Positions 26,784 through 36,849 of a DNA stretch of 64,000 bases are shown here, one piece after another. Each line of letters opens with the position of its first letter. Within the stretch, counting starts at the first letter, position 1. Where the stretch lies: NCBI RefSeq assembly GCF_016918015.1, contig NZ_JAERMK010000012.1:1-64000 (forward strand). Direction: 5' to 3'. The stretch comes from Glycomyces sp. YM15 (GTDB lineage Bacteria; Actinomycetota; Actinomycetes; Mycobacteriales; Micromonosporaceae). The translations under genes were made by a program, and so were the position numbers. The notes under the pieces are model-generated. The model did no database searches and was not told where the DNA came from. It saw only the letters and a program-made list of their open reading frames with translations.

Positions 26784-27401
26784 ATGCGGTACAGGTACAT
26801 TGCGGCGGTGGGGTTGGCGGCCGCGGTCTTGGGCGGCGTCCCGGCGCACGCGGAGGACGGCCCGATCGCGATCACCGTCCTCCGCGGCGGCGAAGCGGGA
26901 GCCGAGATCCGCGAGGGCGACACCGTCGCTTACGCCATCACCGTTGAGAACACCGGCGACGAGGCCTTCGAGGACCTCAAGGTCTCGCATCTGCTGCCCG
27001 CCGGATTCACCCTGAGCGACTCCGAGCCGGCCGGGGTGCGCGGTGGCGGCGGGGTCGACTGGACCCTCTCGCTGGAACCGGGTGAGCGCGTCGAGATCGA
27101 GGACACCGTCCGGGTCGGCAGCGGTGAGCAGATCGAGCAGGGGCAGCTCGTGGTCGTCGAGCAGCCCGACCTGTCGGCCGCGCCGGACGAGGGCACGGGC
27201 TTCACCACCACTGTGTGCGCGGCGACCGCCGGAGGCGGCGAGATACTCGGCTGCGCCAGCGACCAGGCGGCGCTGCTCGACCGCAAGGCCCCCTTCAGCC
27301 CCTGGCGGTGGGGCGCGGTCGCCGTCGGGGCAGCAGTCGTCGCGGCGGCGGCCTTTGTGTTCGGCCGCAGAGGGCTCAAGGCCCGCACGCGTCGCGCTTG
27401 A
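26784..27401 (+). CDS. Membrane-anchored protein with a single DUF11-like domain
   Basis: 205 residues from the ATG at 26784, preceded by GGGGGAA; the open frame extends upstream to 26709. A signal peptide (MRYRYIAAVGLAAAVLGG to PAHAED) is followed by one Ig-like domain with IREGDTVAYAITVENTGDEA and HLLPAGFTLSDSEP, the DUF11 pattern. One membrane helix near the C-terminus is followed by RRGLKARTRRA, so it stays in the membrane rather than the wall. It follows the giant DUF11 gene by 92 bases on the same strand and may be co-expressed. Function unknown; a base or partner for the giant protein is an inference. Confidence 0.75.
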   Translation: MRYRYIAAVGLAAAVLGGVPAHAEDGPIAITVLRGGEAGAEIREGDTVAYAITVENTGDEAFEDLKVSHLLPAGFTLSDSEPAGVRGGGGVDWTLSLEPGERVEIEDTVRVGSGEQIEQGQLVVVEQPDLSAAPDEGTGFTTTVCAATAGGGEILGCASDQAALLDRKAPFSPWRWGAVAVGAAVVAAAAFVFGRRGLKARTRRA

Positions 27402-27402
27402 G

Positions 27403-27431
27403 CGGCGTCCGCCGCCGTGGGACGGACGCCG
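27403..27431. terminator. Hairpin between convergent genes
   Basis: CGGCGTCC (27403-27410) and GGACGCCG (27424-27431) form an 8-bp stem directly after the stop of the DUF11 membrane gene and before the stop of the opposing gene. Confidence 0.45.
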
Positions 27432-27449
27432 ATCGGGTCCGAATCCTCC

Positions 27450-27917
27450 TCAGAGGGAGGCCTCACCGGTCCGCCGCTGAGCGGCGGGCTCGGGGATGTT
27501 GGCGGCCAGCGCCATGACGGATCCGGCGGCGAGCAGGAGCAGCCCGAGGGCGGCCGCGATCTCGCCCGTGCCGAGGGATCCGGCCGGAAGGTCCTCGCTG
27601 ATGCGGAGGTCGCCGCCGTACAGCATCATGGCGCCCGCGAGGCCGCCGAAGGCCCAGGCGGTGCGGGTCTCGTGGGTGCGCAGCGTGAAGTACAGGGCGC
27701 ACCAGACGACGAGCAGCAGCATGAGTCCGAGGGACATGAGGTAGGTCCGAGTGTCGGGCTGGACGCCTTCGACACCGGAGAGGTGCCAGTAGTCGAGGGA
27801 TCCGCCTCCGGCGGTGTCGACCCAGGGCATGAACATCGAGCCGACCGTGAGTACCGAGCCGCCGAGGGCGGCCAGGCCGCCGATGCGGGAACACGGGGTC
27901 GAGGGCGTGCGCTCCAT
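27450..27917 (-). CDS. Unrecognised four-helix membrane protein
   Basis: 155 residues with about four hydrophobic segments (near 12-30, 60-77, 85-100 and 118-140). A WVDTAGGGSLDYWHLSGVEG loop lies outside the first helix, a pattern seen in small actinobacterial membrane proteins of unknown function. The ATG at 27917 is preceded by GGAGGTGGAAG, a strong ribosome site, so the gene is very likely real. I do not recognise a family. Upstream are an inverted repeat and a direct repeat that could hold its control region. Confidence 0.65.
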   Translation of the reverse strand: MERTPSTPCSRIGGLAALGGSVLTVGSMFMPWVDTAGGGSLDYWHLSGVEGVQPDTRTYLMSLGLMLLLVVWCALYFTLRTHETRTAWAFGGLAGAMMLYGGDLRISEDLPAGSLGTGEIAAALGLLLLAAGSVMALAANIPEPAAQRRTGEASL

Positions 27918-27930
27918 CTTCCACCTCCGG

Positions 27931-27952
27931 TTGAGAACCGTTGCGGTCTCAA
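27931..27952. promoter_or_regulatory. Inverted repeat upstream of membrane-protein gene
   Basis: TTGAGA-ACCG and CGG-TCTCAA pair around TTG with one bulged base (27931-27952), 14 bases before the leftward start at 27917. It is either an operator or a leader hairpin. Confidence 0.3.
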
Positions 27953-27982
27953 GCGCACCACCGGGGGGGAGGCGTCGTCAAC

Positions 27983-28003
27983 GTTCTTGACGGGTTCTTG
28001 ACG
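27983..28003. repeat. Direct repeat GTTCTTGACG x2
   Basis: GTTCTTGACG occurs at 27983-27992 and again at 27994-28003, giving an 11-bp period (one helical turn). It lies between two leftward genes. Two in-phase copies suggest a site for a response regulator or other dimeric activator. Confidence 0.5.
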
Positions 28004-28048
28004 TGAAAGGGATGGATCTGTCGGGAACCGGACAGAACGGTTGTGGGC

Positions 28049-28900
28049 TCACCGCCGGGCGGCGAGTCTGACGAGGTGCGCGTGCGCGTATTCGCAGACG
28101 ACGGCGTGGCGGTAGACGGCGTGCGGGACGTCGGTGTTGGAGTCGGCGCGGATGGAGAGGTCGCCGTTCTGCCAGCGCAGGAAGACGGGGTCGCCGGTGA
28201 TCTCGGCCAGGATGGCGAGGATCGAGTCGTCGAAGCGCATGGAGTGCACGGCCCGCCGGTACTCGTCGGGGGTGAGGCAGGCGGCGAACGGCAGGTTCAT
28301 GAGGCACAGTGCGGTCTGGATGTCCAAGCGCAGCAGCCGGAACCGGTGCGGTTCGGGGTCGAGCGCCGGCATGTCGAGCCCGCCGTAGTCCACGACGTCG
28401 GGCGGTCCGATCCGGGTCCGGTCGAGCGCGGCGAGCACTTGGTAGACGTTGATGTCGTGTTCGATGACGGCCTTGTCGCCGAGCCCGGCGAGGTTCACGG
28501 GCCGGAGGGCGACGGGTGCGATGCCGGTGGCGGTGTTCCGGACGATGAAGTTGAGGAGGTTCGTCTCGATCACGAAGTGGCGGATGAGGAGTTCGACGGC
28601 GAGCGGGGAGACGAAGCGGCGCAGGAACCACAGGCAGAGCCGGTCCATGAGCCGGTGCGCGGTCCAGCGCACGGGTGTGAGGCGTTTGAGGGCGACGATG
28701 ACGAGGGCGAGCACTCGCGAGACGGGCCGCAGGACGGGGTAGATCCAGGTGCGGGTCCACTGCCGCTGGTCGTCGGTGACCATGCGGGCGACGTCGGGTT
28801 CGAGCGGCATCGCGGGGTCGGCGATCATCGCGTCCCACATGGGAGGGTCGGCGAGCGGCGCATGGGCCGGTGCCGCCGCTCGCCCTGCCCCGCTAGACAT
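28049..28900 (-). CDS. Unrecognised protein coupled to the ketosynthase/di-iron fusion
   Basis: 283 residues. I do not recognise the family. Visible are a basic amphipathic segment followed by a hydrophobic helix (about 54-75, PVSRVLALVIVALKRLTPVRW), an ARG/aromatic-rich stretch RLMDRLCLWFLRRFVSPLAVELL that may contact membrane, and a soluble C-terminal half ending with RHAVVCEYAHAHLVRLAARR. There is no signal peptide. The ATG overlaps the last 8 bases of the upstream fusion gene (ATGTCTAG), so translation is coupled and the two products probably act together, perhaps on a lipid-like substrate at the membrane. Confidence 0.75.
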   Translation of the reverse strand: MSSGAGRAAAPAHAPLADPPMWDAMIADPAMPLEPDVARMVTDDQRQWTRTWIYPVLRPVSRVLALVIVALKRLTPVRWTAHRLMDRLCLWFLRRFVSPLAVELLIRHFVIETNLLNFIVRNTATGIAPVALRPVNLAGLGDKAVIEHDINVYQVLAALDRTRIGPPDVVDYGGLDMPALDPEPHRFRLLRLDIQTALCLMNLPFAACLTPDEYRRAVHSMRFDDSILAILAEITGDPVFLRWQNGDLSIRADSNTDVPHAVYRHAVVCEYAHAHLVRLAARR

Positions 28901-30758
28901 GGTCGAGTTCTTCCAGTTGGAGGGCGTAGAGCCGGGCGACGACCTTGGCGGTCTTGACGATGGCGTCGGCGGCCGCGGTGTCGATGCGGGGCGAGGCGAG
29001 GATGGCCTGGAGTTTCGCGAAGTGGTCGTCGTCGGCTTCGCCGTGGTAGGCGAGGAACGACACCTGGTCGTCGCGGAGTCCGAGGGTCGCTTTGAAGCGG
29101 GCGGCCCAGCCGGAGGCCTTGCCGGTGCCGAGGCCTTCGATGATGAACATGGCGCCGAGCAGGCCGATCGGGTCGGGCTGACTCGCGGTGTGGAACATAT
29201 ACGCCGACAGCGCTTCCGAGCCGATGTTCTTCTCGCCGGAGCGGATGTCCTCTATGGATCCGCCGCAGGCGGCGTAGTCGCGTTCGATCATCATGAAGTC
29301 GCGGTGCTCTTCGGCGGCGTGGCCGATGGCGGCGCTGCGCAGGTCGAACAGGTCGACGGAGAAGTTGGAGGCGGCCCGGGAGATCCAGCGGGCGCCGTCG
29401 GCCACCTGCTGGCGCAGGTTGAACAGGAGCCGCCGGTAGTCCTCAAGGGTGGCGGTGCCCTCGCTGAGGCGGTGCATGACGGGCACCTGGTCGAGCCGCT
29501 GCTCGAACTCCCGCCACACGGCGTCCAGGCGGTCGTGGATGCTTTCGGACTGCGGCGCAACGGGAGTCACCGCTGGTGTGGCCGCTGGCGCGACGGGCGC
29601 CGCGACGGGCACGGCCTCGGGCGCCGCCGTCTCGGCGTCCACACAGGTCAAATGAGCGAACCCGAACGAGAACCGGCCCGATTCGGGAACGGCCAGCAGC
29701 ACCGTCTGTCCCGGCTCGAACCGCCCGGTCCGCCAGCATTCCTCCAGGGCGATGAAGATCGAGGCCGCGCCGGTGTTCCCGCGCGTCTCGAGATTGGAGA
29801 ACCAACGGCCCGTGTCGATCTGCGCCCCTGCCGAGGCCAGCTGGTCGAAGACGATGTCGCGGAAGGCGTTCGTCGAATAGTGGCACAGCACGTGGTCGAG
29901 CTTGCCGAGGTCGATGAGGCCTTCGCGGGCGAGCGCCTGGAATTCCCGCAGTCCGGCCTCCGCGAGGCTCCCGAGGGCGCTCGTGTCCTGGCGCAGCAGC
30001 ATCATCCCGGCCTGTTCGGCCGCGGCGGCGCTGCCCATGTCCTGCCAGGTGCGGCCGGCGACGGGGGAGGGGCCTTCGCCCATCCCCGCCCGCATGCACA
30101 CCGGGTGCGCGTGGGCGAGTGAGACGGTGCGGACCCAGTCGACACGCAGCGAGGGCCGGTCGGGGCGCGGCTGCGCTTCGACCAGTACGGCCCCGGCGCC
30201 GTCGGAGAGCATCCACCGCAGGAAGTGCGCGTCGCCGTCCCCGCCGCCTCCGTGACTGGGCTTCCCCAAGAAGCGCGAACCGCGCAGCCACCGGCTCGAC
30301 AGCTCACTGCCGACCACGGCCGCGCGCCGCCGGTCGCCCAAGCGCACCTTCGCGACGGCCGCGTCGAGCGCGGCGAGGCTGGTGGAGCAGACCCCGGCGG
30401 CCGAAAGCACCTGCATCGGTCCGCCTCCCAAGCGCCCGTGCACCATCGACGCGAATCCGGGCACCAGCAGGTCGCCCTGGGTGGTCGCGGTGGCGAGCAT
30501 GTCGAGGTCGGCGGCGCCCAGTCCGCGCTCGTCGAGCGCAGCGTGGAGCGCGTTCGCGGCCAGCTCCTCGTTCAGCTCGGTCGTGCGTCCCTGTGCGTCC
30601 AATGCGTAGTGGCGCTTGGCGATCCCGTTGGCGGCCAGGATGCGGCGGCGCAGCCGGTCGCCGCGCTCGTCGACCCCGCCGAGTCGCGCCGCGATCTCGT
30701 CGTTGCCGACCGGGGGACCGGGGAGGTAGGCGCCGGCGGCGGTGATATAGGCGTTCAT
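28893..30758 (-). CDS. Ketoacyl-synthase III (FabH-like) fused to haem-oxygenase-like di-iron domain
   Basis: 621 residues from the ATG at 30758 (GGAGG immediately upstream, spacing short); an upstream start at 30809 is possible. Residues 1-380 are a complete thiolase-fold KAS III with Cys124 (SAAGVCSTSLAAL), His293 (LCHYSTN) and Asn328 (RGNTGAAS) retained. An Ala/Pro linker follows (about 380-403). Residues 408-600 are a helical haem-oxygenase-like domain with AAEEHRDFMMIERD, IIEGLG and HGEADDDHF. The last fits the Hx3Dx2H pattern of di-iron oxidases (His572, Asp576, His579). The likely chemistry is acyl condensation plus oxidative modification of a fatty-acyl product; the product is unknown. 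Confidence 0.85.
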   Translation of the reverse strand: MNAYITAAGAYLPGPPVGNDEIAARLGGVDERGDRLRRRILAANGIAKRHYALDAQGRTTELNEELAANALHAALDERGLGAADLDMLATATTQGDLLVPGFASMVHGRLGGGPMQVLSAAGVCSTSLAALDAAVAKVRLGDRRRAAVVGSELSSRWLRGSRFLGKPSHGGGGDGDAHFLRWMLSDGAGAVLVEAQPRPDRPSLRVDWVRTVSLAHAHPVCMRAGMGEGPSPVAGRTWQDMGSAAAAEQAGMMLLRQDTSALGSLAEAGLREFQALAREGLIDLGKLDHVLCHYSTNAFRDIVFDQLASAGAQIDTGRWFSNLETRGNTGAASIFIALEECWRTGRFEPGQTVLLAVPESGRFSFGFAHLTCVDAETAAPEAVPVAAPVAPAATPAVTPVAPQSESIHDRLDAVWREFEQRLDQVPVMHRLSEGTATLEDYRRLLFNLRQQVADGARWISRAASNFSVDLFDLRSAAIGHAAEEHRDFMMIERDYAACGGSIEDIRSGEKNIGSEALSAYMFHTASQPDPIGLLGAMFIIEGLGTGKASGWAARFKATLGLRDDQVSFLAYHGEADDDHFAKLQAILASPRIDTAAADAIVKTAKVVARLYALQLEELDHV

Positions 30759-30885
30759 GCCTCCATTGGACAGGACCGAAAGCGTTCGCGCATCGGCGCT
30801 TCTACTCAAAGAACAGCGCCGAAAGTACTCAGCGCGCCGTCGTTCAAAGACATCGTCGTCTCGGGGGCGCAGTCGTTCCGAGGCC

Positions 30886-31521
30886 TCAGTCGCCGTCGAT
30901 GCCCTGCTCGATCGCGTACCGCACGAGCTGCGCCCGGTTGTGCAGCTGCAATTTGGTGAGGATGTGCTGCACGTGGTTCTGCACGGTCCGCTGCGACAGG
31001 ACCAGCCGCTCGGCGATCTCGCGGTAGTTCAGGCCCTTCGCGACGTACCGCAGTACCTCGGTCTCGCGCGCGGAGAGCTTCGGTCGCTCCGCCTCGCCCG
31101 CGTTCGCCAGCCGCCGGTACTCGCCGAGCACGAGCCCCGCCAGGCCGGGCGTGAACACCGCGTCCCCGGCCGCGACCCGCTCGACCGCGTCGGCGAGTTC
31201 GGCCGCGGACGCCGACTTGACGAGGTAGCCCCTCGCCCCGGCCTTCATCGCTTCGAGCACATCGGACGATTCGCCGCTCGCCGAGAGGATGAGCGCCGCC
31301 GTCGGGCAGTCCTCCCCGATCGCCTGCAGCACCGCCACACCGGAGAGGTCAGGCAGCTGCAGGTCGAGGATCGCCACGTCGGGCCGCAGCTGCCGTATCG
31401 CGGTCACCGCCGACTTCCCCTCACCGAACACTCCCAGCACGCGGTGCCCGGCGCCGGTCAGGTCGCGGGCTATCGCCTCCCTCCATATCGGATGGTCATC
31501 GACCACGATCAGCGTCGCCAT
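30886..31521 (-). CDS. NarL/LuxR-family response regulator
   Basis: 211 residues. The receiver domain starts MATLIVVDDHPIWREA with the acidic pair Asp8/Asp9 and phospho-acceptor Asp53 in VAILDLQLPD. The C-terminal LuxR-type helix-turn-helix reads LSARETEVLRYVAKGLNYRE, then LVLSQRTVQNHVQHIL. I chose the ATG at 31521, where the receiver begins; the frame runs open to 31647. It overlaps the 3' end of the kinase gene by 26 bases. It is downstream of the kinase and directly upstream of the ketosynthase fusion operon, which it may control. Confidence 0.93.
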   Translation of the reverse strand: MATLIVVDDHPIWREAIARDLTGAGHRVLGVFGEGKSAVTAIRQLRPDVAILDLQLPDLSGVAVLQAIGEDCPTAALILSASGESSDVLEAMKAGARGYLVKSASAAELADAVERVAAGDAVFTPGLAGLVLGEYRRLANAGEAERPKLSARETEVLRYVAKGLNYREIAERLVLSQRTVQNHVQHILTKLQLHNRAQLVRYAIEQGIDGD

Positions 31522-32668
31522 CGGCCTCCCCTTCCTCTCGCGGACGCGGCACCCGCATCTCGACCTCCGTCCCCAACCCGGGACCCGAGACCACCGTGAC
31601 GGTCCCTCCGAGCTCACGCACACGGCCCTCGATCGACTGGGCCACACCGAGACGGCCCTCGGCGGCCGCCTCGGCCAACCGGCCCGGCGCGATGCCCGGC
31701 CCGTCGTCGCGCACGCTCACCGTGACCGCCGCACCGTCGTCCTCCACCAGCAGCCACACCCGCGTCCCGTCCGGGCAGTGCTCCCGCACATTGTCGACCG
31801 CGCTCGCCACGGCCGCCGCGACCTCCCGCGCCGTCGCCGCCGGCAGCCGCACCGGCGTCGCCGGGGCCGCCACGGTCACCGAACCGCCCGCATGCCGCCC
31901 CACCAGCTCACGCAGATCCCGCCGCCCGTCCAGCGGATGCCGGTACGACTCCGAGGAGATCAACGCCCGCAGCGCCTCCTCCTGCCGCCCCGCCAACCGG
32001 CCCAGCTCAGCCGCCTCGCCCCCGATCTCGTTGCCGCGGCGCTGCACCAGCGCCAGCACCTGCAGCACCGAATCGTGGATGTCCCGCGCCAGCCGCTCGC
32101 GCTCCCTGGCCGCCGCAGTTCGCTCCGTCGCCCGCCGCGTCCGCTCCTCGGCCTCCACCCCGAGCCGCACCAGGTGCCCCACCGTGAAACCGGTGAGCAC
32201 CAGCAGCGCCGCCTCGTTCACCGTGTTCTCGCTGATCCCGCCCCGGAACACCATGCCGAACACCGCGATCACCCCGCCCGCCACGGCCCCGCTGCGCCGA
32301 CCCCACGCCGCACCCCACGCCAGCACCACCCCGGCCAGCCACGGCCCCAACGAGATCGGCACCGCCCGTCCGTCCACCGCCAGCGCCCACGCCGACACCG
32401 CGACCGCCGCGGCCGTCACCGCCAGGTCCGCGTAGACCACCAGGTCCTCATACCCCTTCCGGGTGTACCGGTAGCTGACCGCCGCCGTCCAACCGGCGAG
32501 CACGACCACCAGCAGCGCCGCCGCCACCGGATGCCGCAGGTCTTCGAACGCCAGGGCGCCCAGCAGCACCGGATAGCCCAGAGCGACGAACCGGAACACG
32601 GCGACCGCCCGCCGCAACTGCGTCTGCAAACCCACCCGGGCATTCTCCCAGGCGCCCCGGAAGCACAC
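31496..32668 (-). CDS. Sensor histidine kinase, MacS/NarL-partner type
   Basis: 390 residues. There are about five or six membrane segments (between 20 and 165), then a coiled linker, then the DHp motif RERERLARDIHDSVLQVLAL with His198 as phospho-acceptor. The ATP-binding domain shows VDNVREHCPDGT (N box), DDGPGIAP (G1) and a Gly-rich SGPGLGTEVEMRVP end. No sensory domain outside the membrane is evident, so it probably senses a membrane-associated cue. The start is uncertain; a GTG at 32635 gives a shorter N-terminus. It is coupled to the regulator and divergent from the Hsp70-like gene. Confidence 0.9.
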   Translation of the reverse strand: MCFRGAWENARVGLQTQLRRAVAVFRFVALGYPVLLGALAFEDLRHPVAAALLVVVLAGWTAAVSYRYTRKGYEDLVVYADLAVTAAAVAVSAWALAVDGRAVPISLGPWLAGVVLAWGAAWGRRSGAVAGGVIAVFGMVFRGGISENTVNEAALLVLTGFTVGHLVRLGVEAEERTRRATERTAAARERERLARDIHDSVLQVLALVQRRGNEIGGEAAELGRLAGRQEEALRALISSESYRHPLDGRRDLRELVGRHAGGSVTVAAPATPVRLPAATAREVAAAVASAVDNVREHCPDGTRVWLLVEDDGAAVTVSVRDDGPGIAPGRLAEAAAEGRLGVAQSIEGRVRELGGTVTVVSGPGLGTEVEMRVPRPREEGEADGDADRGR

Positions 32669-32721
32669 GGTTCCAAGTGGGACGGGAGTTCCCTACACAT
32701 CGGTCGGTGGCCCCCGGTCAC

Positions 32722-32727
32722 TACAGT
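32722..32727 (+). promoter_or_regulatory. -10 element for leaderless Hsp70-like gene
   Basis: TACAGT lies exactly six bases before the ATG at 32734. The spacing matches the GATACT-N6-start promoters of four other genes in the window and implies a leaderless mRNA. Confidence 0.45.
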
Positions 32728-32733
32728 TGCCGC

Positions 32734-35250
<2,517 letters not shown>

Positions 35251-35257
35251 CCGGGAA

Positions 35258-35285
35258 CGGCGCGGGCCCCTCGGGGTCCGCGCCG
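35258..35285. terminator. Convergent terminator after Hsp70-like gene
   Basis: CGGCGCGGGCCCC (35258-35270) pairs with GGGGTCCGCGCCG (35273-35285) with one wobble and a tiny loop, 8 bases after the stop. It also precedes the stop of the opposite-strand small membrane gene. Confidence 0.6.
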
Positions 35286-35289
35286 CACT

Positions 35290-35613
35290 TCAGGACTTCG
35301 GCGCTTCAGCCGGAAGCGGCGTTGCGGGACCGGACGCCGCAGCGGGTGTTCCGGTCTCGCGGTGCTTGCGCCCCAAGCAGATCGGGACGATGATCGCGGC
35401 GGGCGGGAACGGCGGCACGACGCCGATCACGGCCGAGACGGCGGCGAGGAACCCCACCACGCCGTTGAACCCCACGACGAGCCCGTCCCCGAACGAGTCG
35501 GACCGCCGTAAGTCTCTCGATCGCAGGAGGGCGCTCATCGCCGCGCTTCGACGCCGCGCGGCCGGGACGCGTTCCCTCCGCCGACTCCAGAAGCGCACCG
35601 AAACTGTTGCCAT
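35290..35613 (-). CDS. Small predicted membrane protein, unrecognised
   Basis: About 107 residues if started at the ATG at 35613 (MATVSVRFWSRRRERV). A basic N-terminal half is followed by two hydrophobic segments (GVVGFLAAVSAVIGVV and AAIIVPICLG) and a Pro/Ala-rich tail. An inner ATG (MSALLRSRDL) would give a shorter protein. Support is moderate: a convergent terminator lies at its 3' end and an AT-rich, palindrome-bearing gap separates it from the deformylase gene. No family is recognised and no strong ribosome site is visible. Confidence 0.45.
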   Translation of the reverse strand: MATVSVRFWSRRRERVPAARRRSAAMSALLRSRDLRRSDSFGDGLVVGFNGVVGFLAAVSAVIGVVPPFPPAAIIVPICLGRKHRETGTPAAASGPATPLPAEAPKS

Positions 35614-35639
35614 ATACTTGCAATAGCGGTGCACGCCAT

Positions 35640-35658
35640 GTGGCATGTGATATGCCAC
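35640..35658. promoter_or_regulatory. Perfect inverted repeat upstream of peptide deformylase
   Basis: GTGGCAT (35640-35646) and ATGCCAC (35652-35658) flank GTGAT. The site lies in the AT-rich gap between a leftward small membrane gene and the deformylase, about 70 bases before the latter's start. It is an operator candidate. Confidence 0.45.
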
Positions 35659-35729
35659 CATCCCGGGCGCAACACCCGAGCATTGTTGAAGACCATGAGG
35701 GGGACCGATTGGCGAAGAAGGAGACACCG

Positions 35730-36299
35730 GTGACCGATCACGAACAGGCCCCGCCCGGCGACCGCGCCGATGGCGGCGATGTTCCCGGTGAGCACGGCCG
35801 GGCGCACCCGATCACGCAGTACGGCGAAGCCGTCCTGCACCGCGCCTGCAAACCCGTCGAGGCCTTTGACGAAGCGCTCGCAACGCTGGTCGAGGACATG
35901 TTCGCGAGCATGTACGCCGCCAACGGCGTCGGCCTGGCGGCGAACCAGATCGGCGTCGACGCCCGGGTCTTCGTCCTCGACTGCGAAGACGCCGACGGCG
36001 TGCGCACCGTGGCGGCCGTCGTGAACCCGGTGCTCCACCTGCCTCCCGCGCCGCGGGAGCTCATGGTCGACGACGAGGGCTGCCTGTCGGTGCCCGGCGC
36101 GTTCGAGGACACAGCGCGTGCGGCCACCGCCGTGGTCGAAGGGTTCGACGCGGACGGCAGACCCGTGCGCATCGAGGGCACCGGCACCCTCGCCCGGTGC
36201 CTCCAGCACGAGTACGACCACCTTGAAGGCACCGTCTACGTCGACCGGCTCCCGAAGAAGGCCCGCAACCGCGCCCTCGCCGAGGCCGGCCTGCGCTAG
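35730..36299 (+). CDS. def: Peptide deformylase
   Basis: 189 residues from the GTG at 35730, preceded by AAGGAGACACCG, the best ribosome site in the open frame that begins at 35607. All three deformylase motifs are present: GVGLAANQIG (residues 67-76), EGCLSVPG with metal ligand Cys118, and QHEYDHLEG with His160, Glu161 and His164. It removes the formyl group from the initiator Met of new proteins. An N-terminal extension of about 25 acidic residues precedes the domain. The genome probably carries another copy, since this one is not beside methionyl-tRNA formyltransferase. Its stop overlaps the convergent membrane gene by four bases. Confidence 0.93.
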   Translation: MTDHEQAPPGDRADGGDVPGEHGRAHPITQYGEAVLHRACKPVEAFDEALATLVEDMFASMYAANGVGLAANQIGVDARVFVLDCEDADGVRTVAAVVNPVLHLPPAPRELMVDDEGCLSVPGAFEDTARAATAVVEGFDADGRPVRIEGTGTLARCLQHEYDHLEGTVYVDRLPKKARNRALAEAGLR

Positions 36300-36751
36300 A
36301 CCTGCGGAGGCGCCGCCCGGAACCAGCGGACCGAGGCGGGGGCGAGGAGGCATGCGGCTACGGCGATCGGCAGCGCGACGAACGCCAGCGCGAAGACCCC
36401 GGCCATGGTCATGTCCCCGTTCTCGCGGAAGAACGGGTCGGCCGCGGCCAGCAGGAGGAAGCCCCCGATGGTCAGGACGCTCGCGGCGGAGACCACGAGC
36501 GTCGCCCATCGGGCGGCCCCGTGCCGCCGGCCGACGTGGATCGCCAGGAAGGGCAGGGCCGCGACCGCGAGGTTGAACAGGCCCGAGCCGACCACCAGGT
36601 CGAGCCCGAACGCGGTGCCGTCGGGCGGGAACGCCGCGGCGTAGAGGTACGGTCCGAAGATGGCGAGTCCGGCCGCGAACAGGACCCAGATGAGCGTCTG
36701 CGCGGCGGTCACGGCTTCGGGTTTGGCCGCTGGAGCGGGGGTTCCGGTCAC
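36296..36751 (-). CDS. Unrecognised four-helix membrane protein
   Basis: 151 residues with four hydrophobic segments (about 18-40, 53-72, 85-103 and 115-137). The GTG start at 36751 has AAGGGAGACCA upstream, a good ribosome site. The gene overlaps the deformylase stop tail to tail. I recognise no family; a Trp/Phe-rich loop VRWFRAAPPQV ends the protein. Confidence 0.65.
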   Translation of the reverse strand: MTGTPAPAAKPEAVTAAQTLIWVLFAAGLAIFGPYLYAAAFPPDGTAFGLDLVVGSGLFNLAVAALPFLAIHVGRRHGAARWATLVVSAASVLTIGGFLLLAAADPFFRENGDMTMAGVFALAFVALPIAVAACLLAPASVRWFRAAPPQV

Positions 36752-36849
36752 TGGTCTCCCTTGTGCGGATGGGGATCGGCGGACCGGACCACGATAGGGG
36801 AGCCGCGCCGGCGCCGCCCGCCGTCGGGCCGCTATGCCATCATCGTGCG

